Virus record (IMG/VR): IMGVR_UViG_3300042878_000770
Coordinates: 1-23,854 of that record
DNA length: 23,854 nucleotides
Origin: a virus
Direction: 5' to 3' (one strand)
The position numbers were made by a program, and so were the translations under genes. This document shows, piece by piece, positions 6,835 to 12,882 of the stretch. The notes under the pieces are model-generated. The model had not been told where the DNA came from. It saw only the letters and a list, made by a program, of their open reading frames with translations, and made no database searches. Every line of letters starts with the position of its first letter. Position 1 is the stretch's first letter.

Positions 6835-6901
6835 GGGCGACAAGCAGACAGATAGGTGCAAGTCCTAACCGCCCACAATGCGCCCGCAATAATGCGGGGC
6901 A
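6835..6901 (+). other. Hairpin-rich intergenic RNA element
   Basis: Outer helix GGGCG (6835-6839) with CGCCC (6870-6874) encloses hairpin TAGG-TGCAAGT-CCTA (6853-6867). A second strong hairpin follows: CCCGCA-ATAA-TGCGGG (6883-6898), extended by TGC/GCA across a single bulged G. There is no U-tract, so it is not a standard terminator. It may be an RNA processing or stability element separating two coupled gene groups. The downstream gene starts 21 bp later behind AGAAGGGG. Confidence 0.45.
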
Positions 6902-6922
6902 GGATACCTAGAAGGGGTAGAC

Positions 6923-7282
6923 ATGATAACAAAGCAAGGGCGAGAGATCGCCACACAATTAGCCAAGGCTGGCGCAGAATGGGGAGGTGAGCAACACGGC
7001 GATATTGTGAACACGGTTTCTCTAATCTGTCGGCACTCGAAAACTTACCGCAGGTTTCAGGAGATCCAATGCGGGGACGATGTGCATGATGGCGACTGGG
7101 TAAATAAAAATTGGCAATGGATCCAGAAGCGTGACGACCAGATCGAATCTAGGTTGCTGGTGCTTGCTGAAAGTTTGCCCGCCAATATCCGGCTGCAACT
7201 TGACGGCGACCCTCGTGGACTCGTTGTTCGTCTGATCGTGACAGACAATCTCGGTGTGCCTCGTACTGTGGGGGTGGAATAA
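6923..7282 (+). CDS. Protein of unknown function
   Basis: 119 residues. ATG is preceded by AGAAGGGGTAGAC, a clear shared leader. The N-terminal half looks helical (TKQGREIATQLAKAG) with CRHSKTYRRFQEIQCGDD. The C-terminal half is more beta-like (GLVVRLIVTDNLGVP). The segment YRRFQEIQC has a mildly DNA-binding flavour but no known motif. Its stop overlaps the next ATG (TAATG). Unrecognised. Confidence 0.82.
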   Translation: MITKQGREIATQLAKAGAEWGGEQHGDIVNTVSLICRHSKTYRRFQEIQCGDDVHDGDWVNKNWQWIQKRDDQIESRLLVLAESLPANIRLQLDGDPRGLVVRLIVTDNLGVPRTVGVE

Positions 7283-7611
7283 TGGCTACTCCATATAATC
7301 CAGAATGGGACGAGGACGATTTGGATCTTTGCCCCGTTTGCCAGGATTTGCCTATCCCAGAATTTCAAGGCTGTTCCTGCTGGCTGTGCCGTTGCATGAC
7401 CACCAATCCATCGGGGCTGATGGTTTGCAGCTGTGGGCAGGTTCGCCCAGATGATGTGGAATCAACAACTCGGCGACTGGTTGCGATGGCTAACAAGATG
7501 GAACGAGTCCCAGCAACTGCCGACTGGGGAAGCGTTGCAACGTTGCGAGAAGCGGTCACGATGCTTCGTACTCATGCGTTCCCGTCCGATGATCCGTTAA
7601 TGCTTGACTAG
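7282..7611 (+). CDS. Cys-rich zinc-binding protein, unknown role
   Basis: 109 residues. The N-terminal half carries CPVC (about 17-20), CSCWLCRC (about 31-38) and CSC (about 49-51), enough for two zinc sites. The C-terminal half is helical (RRLVAMANKMERV and TLREAVTMLRTHAF). That layout, zinc ribbon plus helical tail, suits a protein-protein or nucleic-acid adaptor. It is coupled to the preceding gene through TAATG. I do not recognise the family. Together with two other Cys-rich neighbours it gives the block a strong zinc-protein bias. Confidence 0.82.
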   Translation: MATPYNPEWDEDDLDLCPVCQDLPIPEFQGCSCWLCRCMTTNPSGLMVCSCGQVRPDDVESTTRRLVAMANKMERVPATADWGSVATLREAVTMLRTHAFPSDDPLMLD

Positions 7612-7657
7612 CCAGATGGAATTTGTTAAAAACTTAGTAAGCCAAGAAGGGGCAAAC

Positions 7658-7897
7658 ATGAAAACAAAAAAGCAAACACTATGGGCAGTTGAGATACCTC
7701 TCTACGAGTCCTTCATAGCAATAGGAAGCACAGAAAAAATAGCGGTACAGAACTGTGCAGCTCGTGCGCTGGAATATCTAGAGAATCGTGATGTGCTTGA
7801 CGATTCAGGCAAGCACTATACGATTGAGTCTCTTGTCTTTAACTTTGGTTATCGTGCCACCGAGTGCGAACTAGACGGGATCGGCGAACGCCACTAG
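7658..7897 (+). CDS. Small protein of unknown function
   Basis: 79 residues from ATG 7658, chosen because AGAAGGGGCAAAC sits immediately upstream, identical in style to its neighbours. A longer frame from a TTG at 7604 would overlap the previous gene and lacks such a site. The sequence has a beta strand (TLWAVEIPLYESFIAIGS), a helix (EKIAVQNCAARALEYLENRD) and a second strand-rich part. This alpha/beta layout is like small phage proteins of the AcrIIA or Ocr size class, but there is no specific match. Unknown. Confidence 0.78.
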   Translation: MKTKKQTLWAVEIPLYESFIAIGSTEKIAVQNCAARALEYLENRDVLDDSGKHYTIESLVFNFGYRATECELDGIGERH

Positions 7898-7906
7898 AAC
7901 CGAATC

Positions 7907-7948
7907 GGCTGGGGGTTGCCCTTCGCTCGGAGCCACACCGAGCCAGCC
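7907..7948 (+). other. Intergenic hairpin
   Basis: GGCTG (7907-7911) pairs with CAGCC (7944-7948) around an inner helix GCTCGG-AGCCACA-CCGAGC (7925-7943). CTTCGC (7921-7926) could instead pair with GCGAAG further downstream, giving an alternative fold. There is no U-tract. It occupies the 101-bp gap between two genes, ahead of the GGAAGGGG leader at about 7985, and may tune translation or RNA decay. Confidence 0.4.
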
Positions 7949-7998
7949 ACCATGCGAAGCACAACGCCGAGCAGCTGGAACCTTGGAAGGGGTTTGAA

Positions 7999-8388
7999 AT
8001 GTCAGAAAGAATCACAATCAACGGGGCTAGGCGATCACTCGCCCATTATGCCCGCACATTGGCAGGGCATGGCATCATGCCAGCAGACGAAGCGGGTCGG
8101 ATGCGGATCGGCAGCCCATACGGGTTGAGCCTTTATGTGTTCACACACGATCTAGAAGGTTACGGAGTTACTCACAATGTGCCAGGCTTTTGCGGTTCTA
8201 GTAAAGCCCTCGGCACTTCACCCAAAGAGGCACAAGCCCTCATCATCCAAGCGCACAACACAGTCGGCGACCTTTACCGAGGAGCACCGTACAGCCACGA
8301 TGCAGGGAACACGGCACACCAAGCAGTTATGGAGCATTACGGACTCTGGGCTGCGTACGCCAAAATGTTCAAGGTGGAAATCAAGTGA
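7999..8388 (+). CDS. Protein of unknown function
   Basis: 129 residues from ATG 7999, chosen for the GGAAGGGG site ending 7 bases upstream. The frame is open further upstream, but that part covers the hairpin and gives an Arg/His-rich implausible extension. Visible parts are ARRSLAHYARTLAGHGI, a strand-rich middle (YGLSLYVFTHDLEGYGVTHN) and a helical C-terminal half (EAQALIIQAHNTVGDLYRG). No catalytic motif is evident. The stop overlaps the next start (TGATG). Not recognised. Confidence 0.75.
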   Translation: MSERITINGARRSLAHYARTLAGHGIMPADEAGRMRIGSPYGLSLYVFTHDLEGYGVTHNVPGFCGSSKALGTSPKEAQALIIQAHNTVGDLYRGAPYSHDAGNTAHQAVMEHYGLWAAYAKMFKVEIK

Positions 8389-8654
8389 TGGGGCGCAATT
8401 ATTCACCCAACCATCCTGCCGTGATGTCGGCAACGCACCGACCAGCGCAAGATCTGAACCGTCCGTATCGTTTACCGTTAACCGGTTTGGCAGTTGCCAT
8501 GACTGGCGGGACGCTGGCGGTGTCCTTCCTGCCGAACGTCGCAATCTTTGGCTTCCCGTTTGGGTTCGTCTGGGCTGTGCCGTTCATCGCTGGGGCTTTG
8601 GTTTGTTGGAGCCGTTGCTTGGCTTTGCTGGATGAAGAAAAGAAAAGGGGCTAA
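8388..8654 (+). CDS. Small membrane protein, two helices
   Basis: 88 residues from ATG 8388, overlapping the preceding stop. Two hydrophobic segments, LPLTGLAVAMTGGTLAVSFL and VAIFGFPFGFVWAVPFIAGA with its continuation, predict a hairpin in the inner membrane with a charged cytoplasmic tail (DEEKKRG). The position in an early-type block, far from the lysis genes, argues against a holin. A membrane-acting superinfection or takeover protein is possible. Unknown. Confidence 0.72.
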   Translation: MGRNYSPNHPAVMSATHRPAQDLNRPYRLPLTGLAVAMTGGTLAVSFLPNVAIFGFPFGFVWAVPFIAGALVCWSRCLALLDEEKKRG

Positions 8655-8656
8655 CC

Positions 8657-8929
8657 ATGTCTGAAGATACACAACTACAAGCACCTGAACGGGTCACGGA
8701 TCTTCTGGTGCAGGCATACCGCCTGCTACTGGATGCCCAATCAATCGCCGACAGCTCAGACAGAGAAAATATCGGGGTTGCTCTGGACTCGTGTCGATGG
8801 ATGATTGGCGACCTAATCGCCAGCATTTCAGCTGAACCTACAGCGGATAAATTGTTTCCACTTGCTCAACGTTGGGAACTAGATCCTAGCTCTGCGTTTT
8901 CTAATGCTTTAGACGGGGGCGCAGCATGA
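8657..8929 (+). CDS. Small helical protein, unknown function
   Basis: 90 residues, ATG at 8657 behind AAAAGGGGCTAACC. Predicted mostly helical: VTDLLVQAYRLLLDAQSIAD, then NIGVALDSCRWMIGDLIAS and a C-terminal acidic/aromatic part. Single Cys, no motif. It ends in an ATGA overlap with the following zinc-ribbon gene. It could be a small dimeric adaptor; nothing more specific is supported. Confidence 0.78.
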   Translation: MSEDTQLQAPERVTDLLVQAYRLLLDAQSIADSSDRENIGVALDSCRWMIGDLIASISAEPTADKLFPLAQRWELDPSSAFSNALDGGAA

Positions 8930-9120
8930 CCGTTTTAATGAAAATACAATGCGACAAATGCAAAAACATTTCGACCATTTCTCAATACGGAACGCCGACC
9001 GATGCACGAGTAGCAGAGTTTAAGAACGGCTGGTTTTTTGATCCAGACATGGGCGGTTTCGATCTCTGCCCTGCGTGTTGCGGAAGGAATCCGCAGTTTT
9101 GGGATACCGAACCTTTCTGA
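8926..9120 (+). CDS. Small zinc-ribbon protein
   Basis: 64 residues with CDKCKN near residue 9 and CPACCG near residue 49, a typical two-knuckle zinc ribbon with an intervening strand region (ISTISQYGTPTDARVAEFKN). Start overlaps the preceding stop (ATGA). Zinc ribbons of this size often bind nucleic acid or RNA polymerase, but the target cannot be read from sequence. It is the third Cys-rich gene of the rightward block. Confidence 0.78.
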   Translation: MTVLMKIQCDKCKNISTISQYGTPTDARVAEFKNGWFFDPDMGGFDLCPACCGRNPQFWDTEPF

Positions 9121-9362
9121 CCCGTTCAGCATTGGAACGACTGCGTTTGTTTCGTTCAGCACCGGAACGACAACAGTTTGTTGTTGCCTATGTTGTGAAC
9201 GGTTCGCAGGTTAAGTGGCTCACATGGGATAAGCGGAAAGTTTGGCGATGGGGAAAAACAAAACACTTGGCTGCACGATTCCCGACAGAATCACAGGCAG
9301 TGTTGGCAGCTGAAAGCACCTCTATGGTGTGGCAATATCAGTACCAAATACATCGCTACTAA
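9099..9362 (+). CDS. Small basic protein, start uncertain
   Basis: About 87 residues if translation begins at TTG 9099, which has GGAAGGA about 10 bases upstream. The frame is open from TTG 9075, and TTG 9132 or GTG 9195 are alternatives. The N-terminal part is encoded by a 30-bp tandem repeat (RSALERLRLF then RSAPERQQF), which may instead be regulatory DNA. The conserved-looking core is VVAYVVNGSQVKWLTWDKR, then KVWRWGKTKHLAARFPTESQ and a helical end. Such short Trp/Lys-rich proteins recur in phages, with no known role. The strong terminator follows 18 bases after the stop. Confidence 0.6.
   Translation: MGYRTFLTRSALERLRLFRSAPERQQFVVAYVVNGSQVKWLTWDKRKVWRWGKTKHLAARFPTESQAVLAAESTSMVWQYQYQIHRY
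9123..9171 (+). repeat. Imperfect tandem repeat, 30-bp period
   Basis: CGTTCAGCATTGGAACGAC (9123-9141) recurs as CGTTCAGCACCGGAACGAC (9153-9171), differing at two bases. Each unit has CGTTC...GAACG, an inverted repeat that can form a hairpin or a dyad binding site. The repeats lie at the 5' end of the last rightward gene. Confidence 0.7.
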
Positions 9363-9380
9363 TTTTGGTAGTATCAGTTT

Positions 9381-9422
9381 GGCTCCGGCTCGTGTCCCCC
9401 TTCTCACGAGTCGGAGCCTTTT
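9381..9422 (+). terminator. Strong intrinsic terminator closing the rightward block
   Basis: GGCTCCG-g-CTCGTG (9381-9394) pairs with CACGAG-t-CGGAGCC (9405-9418) around a 10-base loop, followed by TTTT. It sits between convergent gene blocks and overlaps the last bases of the leftward WhiB gene. The reverse strand lacks a U-tract, so it acts mainly on rightward transcripts. Confidence 0.85.
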
Positions 9423-9690
9423 ACCGTTTCCAGCTGATGCTGGTCGGCTGCCTAACGTGTTGATCTCTTTGCTTAGGGGTCATACCAGCCCAGAAACCAT
9501 CTCGCCTACCTGTGGCAGCTTCGAATGGTAGGCAGAACTCCAGGCATTGTTTTATGACTGGGCAGCCAGAGCAGTAGTCTCGTGCCGGTTTCCAATAAAA
9601 ATCCCGCACATCTCCGTTGGGTATTTCAGGGAAAAAGATAGACGATGGTGCGCCTTTACAGTTTGCTTTGTCATGCCACTCATCTTTCAT
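9421..9690 (-). CDS. whiB: WhiB-family transcriptional regulator
   Basis: 89 residues. Four Cys fit the WhiB [4Fe-4S] pattern: C11 (NCKG), C40, C43 and C49 (CSGCPVIKQC). The FFPE segment (about 19-22) and the GFWAGMTPKQR turn (about 65-75) correspond to the G-V/I-W-G-G motif and the basic DNA-contacting tail of the family. WhiB-like proteins are restricted to Actinobacteria and their phages. They bind the sigma factor region 4 of RNA polymerase; phage versions such as TM4 gp49 interfere with host WhiB2 and cause superinfection exclusion. Here it is the last gene of the leftward block, coupled by ATGA to the preceding Cys-rich gene. It may reprogram host transcription or division; that role is inferred by family. 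Confidence 0.93.
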   Translation of the reverse strand: MKDEWHDKANCKGAPSSIFFPEIPNGDVRDFYWKPARDYCSGCPVIKQCLEFCLPFEAATGRRDGFWAGMTPKQRDQHVRQPTSISWKR

Positions 9691-9866
9691 TTTCTTTTAG
9701 TTCGTTTCTTTGGTGCGCTGCGTACCGCAGTTGTTTTGTTTTGGTGGCATACACAGGGGCAGGTGTCGTGTATGTCTTGGGTGTATTTTTTTAATGCTCG
9801 TTCTATGGTGCCACAGTGGGTGCAGAACGGATCGGCACGGGTGAATTCCCACAGCTCATGCGTCAT
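9687..9866 (-). CDS. 59-residue Cys-rich mini-protein
   Basis: ATG at 9866, TGA at 9689-9687, the latter overlapping the WhiB start (ATGA). The peptide begins MTHELWEFTRADPF, carries CTHC (about 15-18) and CPCVCH (about 36-41), and ends with a very basic tail (APKKRTKRK). Cys/His spacing supports one zinc site, and the tail supports nucleic-acid binding. The start lies 11 bases inside the methyltransferase C-terminal gene. Function unknown. Confidence 0.65.
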   Translation of the reverse strand: MTHELWEFTRADPFCTHCGTIERALKKYTQDIHDTCPCVCHQNKTTAVRSAPKKRTKRK

Positions 9867-10497
9867 TCATTATTGCCATGAGATGTTGCCCTATCCATTG
9901 TGCTACTGGGCTGGCGACTCCGTTGCCACACATTTTGTATCGGGTGGTGTCTGCGTTTTGTTTTCCGTCTGCACGGGGCAGGGTGTGGTTGTCTGCCCAT
10001 CCCATGAGGCGTTCACATTCGACCGGTGTGAGTCTGCGTACTTGCATTGTTGATTCTTCTCCTTGTTCGGCGGCCACTGATTGTGCGCCTGTTTGGTCAA
10101 GGGTGTATGACGGGTCGCCTTCGTTACCAATGCCGAATCCGTTTTGTTTCTTTTCCATCTCTCGTCCGTCTTGGATGGGGATAGCAATGCAGTCGCCACT
10201 GTCTATCCCGATGCGTAATGCTCGGTAAATGTCTTCTGTTACTGACTGGTTATACCCGTCAAAAGCTATGATCGGCACGTTATTTCCGCCTGTTCCCATT
10301 TTTGCTGACAAAGTATTTACCGTGTTCCCTTTTTGTATTCGTAATCCGTCACGATATGAGTTGTCAAACACAATCAGTAGGGTTGCTCGGCTGTCGCCTG
10401 TGTTGTCAAATGCGTTCAAGGTAGGACACACCCCGCCATGAATCCATGTCTCGAAGTCTTGGTCATGCTGCGCTCGTCGGCGTTTGCTGTACCACAA
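9856..10497 (-). CDS. DNA cytosine-5 methyltransferase, C-terminal part
   Basis: 213 residues carrying the target-recognition region and motifs IX and X. HGGVCPTLNAFDNTGDSRAT (about 20-39) is typical of the recognition region of phage m5C enzymes. Motif IX is RRLTPVECERLMGW (about 154-167), and motif X is in YKMCGNGVASPVAQWIGQHL (about 187-206). It is in the +1 frame relative to the N-terminal gene and overlaps it by 35 bases. The start is TTG 10497 with GGAG seven bases upstream (10508-10505), so independent translation is feasible. It could be a natural second subunit, as in the two-subunit enzyme M.AquI, or the product of a single-base frameshift. Removing one G of GTGG near 10492 would restore one frame reading KLVYSKRRRAQ. 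Confidence 0.85.
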   Translation of the reverse strand: MWYSKRRRAQHDQDFETWIHGGVCPTLNAFDNTGDSRATLLIVFDNSYRDGLRIQKGNTVNTLSAKMGTGGNNVPIIAFDGYNQSVTEDIYRALRIGIDSGDCIAIPIQDGREMEKKQNGFGIGNEGDPSYTLDQTGAQSVAAEQGEESTMQVRRLTPVECERLMGWADNHTLPRADGKQNADTTRYKMCGNGVASPVAQWIGQHLMAIMNDA

Positions 10498-11335
10498 GTT
10501 TGTTCTCCATCACGTATTGATTCCCGACACCTTTATAATCTCTAGCTTGGAGTGACCCAACAATGTTTGGTTGCTGGATTACTACATGACCGTTGTTTGC
10601 ATCTTGATTAACAACAGTTCCATGATGGTAAATGGATGCACTAATAGTATTGGCTATTGGTTGTCCAGATCCAAGTTCGCTACTATTTCCAATGCTTTCT
10701 GCAGCTTCGTTGGTAGCACTTTGCCTCGCCTGTTTGCCCTTCGCAGAATTCCCTCCGCTGCTTTCCCCGACAGTAAGTATTTTTTCGGGACTTCGGCTGG
10801 CGATTGCAGGATCAAAGCAAGAGAGGACGAACACTCGTCTACGCCTTTGGGGGACTCCGAAGTATTGTGCATCCAGCATGGACCACTCCGAGAAACACGC
10901 CCCTGCTTCATCCATTTCGTAGAGGACTTCCCCGAAGTCGGCACCATTATTGGAAGATAAGGCTCCTGCGACGTTCTCCCAAATAGACCAGGTTGGATAT
11001 TTTCCATTAGATAACTCTCTTAATTCTTTGATGATTCGGATTCCTTGGTGAAACAAACCTGACCGTTCTCCGGTTAGACCTGCTCGTTTGCCTGCGACTG
11101 ACAGGTCTTGACATGGTGATCCCCATGCGACGAGATCTACACCGTCACAGTGGTCAAGGATGTATTGACCTGTGAGTGTGGAGACATCATCCCATTTGGG
11201 TATGCCAGGCCAGTGGTGGTCTAGGGTTTGGCGACAGTTTTTATCTAGCTCGCATTGGAATACTGTTGTCATTCCTGCTGCTTCTAGCCCCATGTCGAAT
11301 CCCCCTACGCCACTAAATAGTGACAGGACACGCAT
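10463..11335 (-). CDS. DNA cytosine-5 methyltransferase, N-terminal catalytic part
   Basis: 290 residues. Motif I (SAM binding) is LFSGVGGFDMGLEAAG (about 6-21). Motif IV is SPCQDLSVAG (about 73-82) with catalytic C75. Motif VI is ENV (about 120-122), and motif VIII is QRRRRVFVL (about 163-171). It would transfer methyl from SAM to C5 of cytosine in phage DNA, most likely for protection from host restriction. Motifs IX and X are absent here and lie in the next frame. It ends abruptly with QQTPTSAA in the variable region, exactly where two-subunit m5C enzymes split. The start overlaps the SSB stop (TAATG), giving coupling with replication/recombination genes. No cognate restriction enzyme is visible, so it is a solitary phage methylase. 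Confidence 0.92.
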   Translation of the reverse strand: MRVLSLFSGVGGFDMGLEAAGMTTVFQCELDKNCRQTLDHHWPGIPKWDDVSTLTGQYILDHCDGVDLVAWGSPCQDLSVAGKRAGLTGERSGLFHQGIRIIKELRELSNGKYPTWSIWENVAGALSSNNGADFGEVLYEMDEAGACFSEWSMLDAQYFGVPQRRRRVFVLSCFDPAIASRSPEKILTVGESSGGNSAKGKQARQSATNEAAESIGNSSELGSGQPIANTISASIYHHGTVVNQDANNGHVVIQQPNIVGSLQARDYKGVGNQYVMENKLVVQQTPTSAA

Positions 11336-11742
11336 TAAAAGAAGTCGTCAGCTGCGGGTACTGGTGTTGCTGATGGGAAAATCTTGCCGACTTGCGCCAT
11401 GACATTTTCTGTTTGGTCTTTGACCCATGTGTTCCAGCGGAGTGACACACCAATTTCGTCAGCAATGATCTTGATTGACTTGCCTTTTGTGCCGTCTTTT
11501 TTGGTGAATTCTTCTTGTTCTAGGCGACCTGTAACGATTACGGTTTCACCTTTAGCGCAAGTGGCTGCGAAGTTTTCAGCGAGTGAGCCGAACGCTGTGA
11601 CGTTGTGCCATGTTGTTTTTTTCTTGTCGTCTTTGCCGTAGGTGTCTGCGACTGTGAAGGTGGCGATTGCCATTTGACTGCCGGTGTATTTAAGTTCGGG
11701 TTCTTGTCCGAGCTTTCCGTGGATTGTGATGTGGTTACTCAT
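11335..11742 (-). CDS. ssb: Single-stranded DNA-binding protein
   Basis: 135 residues. An N-terminal OB fold begins HITIHGKLGQEPELKYT and continues with MAIATFTVADTYG, TTWHNVTAFGSLAENF and KGETVIVTGRLEQEE, all in the canonical SSB order. The acidic C-terminal tip (PAADDFF) is the partner-binding tail seen in bacterial SSBs. It coats single-stranded DNA in replication and in the recombination pathway encoded upstream. ATG is preceded by GGAAGGGGTAAACA, the same leader as the first rightward gene. It is coupled to the methyltransferase downstream and overlaps a small zinc protein upstream by 8 bases. Confidence 0.95.
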   Translation of the reverse strand: MSNHITIHGKLGQEPELKYTGSQMAIATFTVADTYGKDDKKKTTWHNVTAFGSLAENFAATCAKGETVIVTGRLEQEEFTKKDGTKGKSIKIIADEIGVSLRWNTWVKDQTENVMAQVGKIFPSATPVPAADDFF

Positions 11743-11902
11743 TGTTTACCCCTTCCGAGGGTTGTAGTGGTTTGGGTTGGTTCGCAGCCTTTAGACAACG
11801 GTGTTGTGGTGGGGTTGAGAGGGTGATGTAGGTCGTCACGGATACTTTGCATCGTGGACAGTGCCAGTGTTGTTTCAGCGAGATGCCCTTCATTCCGTTC
11901 AT
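11735..11902 (-). CDS. Small zinc-ribbon protein, start uncertain
   Basis: 55 residues from ATG 11902, two bases past the HNH stop. The core is KQHWHCPRCKVSVTTYITLS, followed by PPQHRC, suggesting a CxxC plus HxC zinc site, then a Pro/Gln-rich tail. The frame is open upstream to an ATG at 12001 (88 residues), which would overlap the HNH gene by about 100 bases, so the shorter form is preferred. There is no strong ribosome binding site for either. Function unknown. It ends 8 bases inside the SSB gene. Confidence 0.6.
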   Translation of the reverse strand: MNGMKGISLKQHWHCPRCKVSVTTYITLSTPPQHRCLKAANQPKPLQPSEGVNNE

Positions 11903-11903
11903 G

Positions 11904-12335
11904 TTACAGATGGGGTGTGTCAAAGTCAAGAAGTTTTCTTGCTTTTCTACAAGCTCTACATTCACGAGATCCGTTGGGTTTGTTGTATGTATTTGCTTCA
12001 TCGTATTCGTGTCCCCTTGGGCAGTGTGTTTTGTTGGCATAGAAATGTCTGCCTCGATCTACTACGTCTTTCATGTTTTCTGTTTGGGTTCCACCTTCTA
12101 GGTGGTGGGGGTTGACACAGATTCGATTGTCACATTTGTGGCGTACAACTGGCGGGTAGTAGTAGTTAGCTAGGAAGAATGAGAACCGGTGGGCTGATCT
12201 GTGTTTGCCTTGGGCGTATAACTGTCCGTAGCTGTCGCCTCGTAGTGAGCCTTGCCATTCCCAACATTCTTCGGGGGTGAGGATGTTTACTCGTTTCCAA
12301 AATCGTTGGCTGGTTCGGTATGTCACGGTATCCAC
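11904..12335 (-). CDS. HNH endonuclease with zinc knuckles
   Basis: 143 residues from GTG 12335 behind AAAGGGGAACCT. The HNH signature is VRHKCDNRICVNPHHLEGGT (about 64-83), with the metal-binding Cys pair and the catalytic/metal His pair. The N-terminal part (EECWEWQGSLRGDSYGQLYA) matches the usual strand region of phage HNH proteins. The C-terminal part has a second Cys cluster (CPRGHEYDEANT, then CRACRKAR), common in free-standing homing-type HNH enzymes of actinophages. It makes DNA breaks, probably as a homing nuclease. Its insertion between the Rpf-like gene and small replication genes, with a different start codon type, suggests lateral entry; that is inference. Confidence 0.92.
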   Translation of the reverse strand: MDTVTYRTSQRFWKRVNILTPEECWEWQGSLRGDSYGQLYAQGKHRSAHRFSFFLANYYYPPVVRHKCDNRICVNPHHLEGGTQTENMKDVVDRGRHFYANKTHCPRGHEYDEANTYNKPNGSRECRACRKARKLLDFDTPHL

Positions 12336-12362
12336 AGGTTCCCCTTTGTCCTGTGTAAAACC

Positions 12363-12812
12363 TTAGCAGTATCTTTTCCAGCGTTTAACTTTGGGGTGTG
12401 GGGATCGGCAGATGAATCCTTGTAATCCCATGCAGTTTTGGGACTTGATTACAGACCAGCCGTACGGACCTACGGGATGAACGTACTCACCATCGGGTTC
12501 GGTGTGTCCGAGCCAAGCGATGCGGTCTACGATGCGGGCTTGTTCTACGGGGGTGTAGCGGTCTGCGTTGGAGCTGTTACTGAAGCGTTGCCACGTTCCT
12601 TTGGCTATTCCGTAGCCGGAGGTGTAGTTGCGGGTGCTGGTATGCCAGCGGAAATTGGTTTCGCAGCGGGCAACTCTCAAATAGAATCGCCAGGGCATTA
12701 CGAGTGCTTCAATCTCTTTGGGTGTCTTAGATGCGCTTACAGGGGCTTCTGAGAGGATTGTAGAGGGGATGGATAGGGACAGGATGATGGTTATGAGGAT
12801 GCTTTTGCGCAT
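12363..12812 (-). CDS. Secreted Rpf/lysozyme-like transglycosylase
   Basis: 149 residues with an N-terminal signal peptide (MRKSILITIILSLSIPSTIL, then SEAPVSAS; cleavage near 28). The catalytic-domain start RVARCETNFRWH (about 46-57) places an acidic residue at E51, equivalent to the catalytic Glu of Rpf and goose-type/lytic transglycosylase folds. It is followed by SGYGIAKGTWQRFS (about 65-78) and ARIVDRIAWL, which match the Rpf layout. It would cleave the glycan strand of peptidoglycan outside the membrane. Actinobacterial Rpf proteins do this to wake dormant cells. A phage version could help lysis or stimulate growth of slow hosts; that is inference. The start has AAAGGA upstream. It is about 4 kb from the main lysis genes. 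Confidence 0.85.
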   Translation of the reverse strand: MRKSILITIILSLSIPSTILSEAPVSASKTPKEIEALVMPWRFYLRVARCETNFRWHTSTRNYTSGYGIAKGTWQRFSNSSNADRYTPVEQARIVDRIAWLGHTEPDGEYVHPVGPYGWSVIKSQNCMGLQGFICRSPHPKVKRWKRYC

Positions 12813-12847
12813 GGTTTTCCTTTGTTCAGGGGATGGGTCATTTAGGT

Positions 12848-12877
12848 GTCATAGTTCTCCCAACTAGATAGTGTTAA
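12848..12877 (-). promoter_or_regulatory. Candidate promoter upstream of the Rpf-like gene
   Basis: On the minus strand, TTAACA (12877-12872) and TATGAC (12853-12848) are separated by 18 bp, 5 of 6 and 4 of 6 matches to vegetative boxes. It lies in the 70-bp gap upstream of the Rpf-like start at 12812 and would drive the Rpf-like to WhiB part. Confidence 0.35.
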
Positions 12878-12882
12878 ACGGA

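Noticed and set aside
6851-6874. tRNA-like T-arm (TAGG-TGCAAGT-CCTA)
   Set aside because: No 7-bp acceptor stem, D-arm or anticodon arm can be built around it, so it is not a tRNA.
7604-7657. Upstream extension (TTG start) of the gene at 7658
   Set aside because: Overlaps the previous gene, while a strong AAGGGG leader sits at 7645-7651 before the ATG at 7658.
9547-10228. Long plus-strand frames opposite the methyltransferase
   Set aside because: They are shadows of well-supported minus-strand coding with m5C motifs, and have no supported starts.
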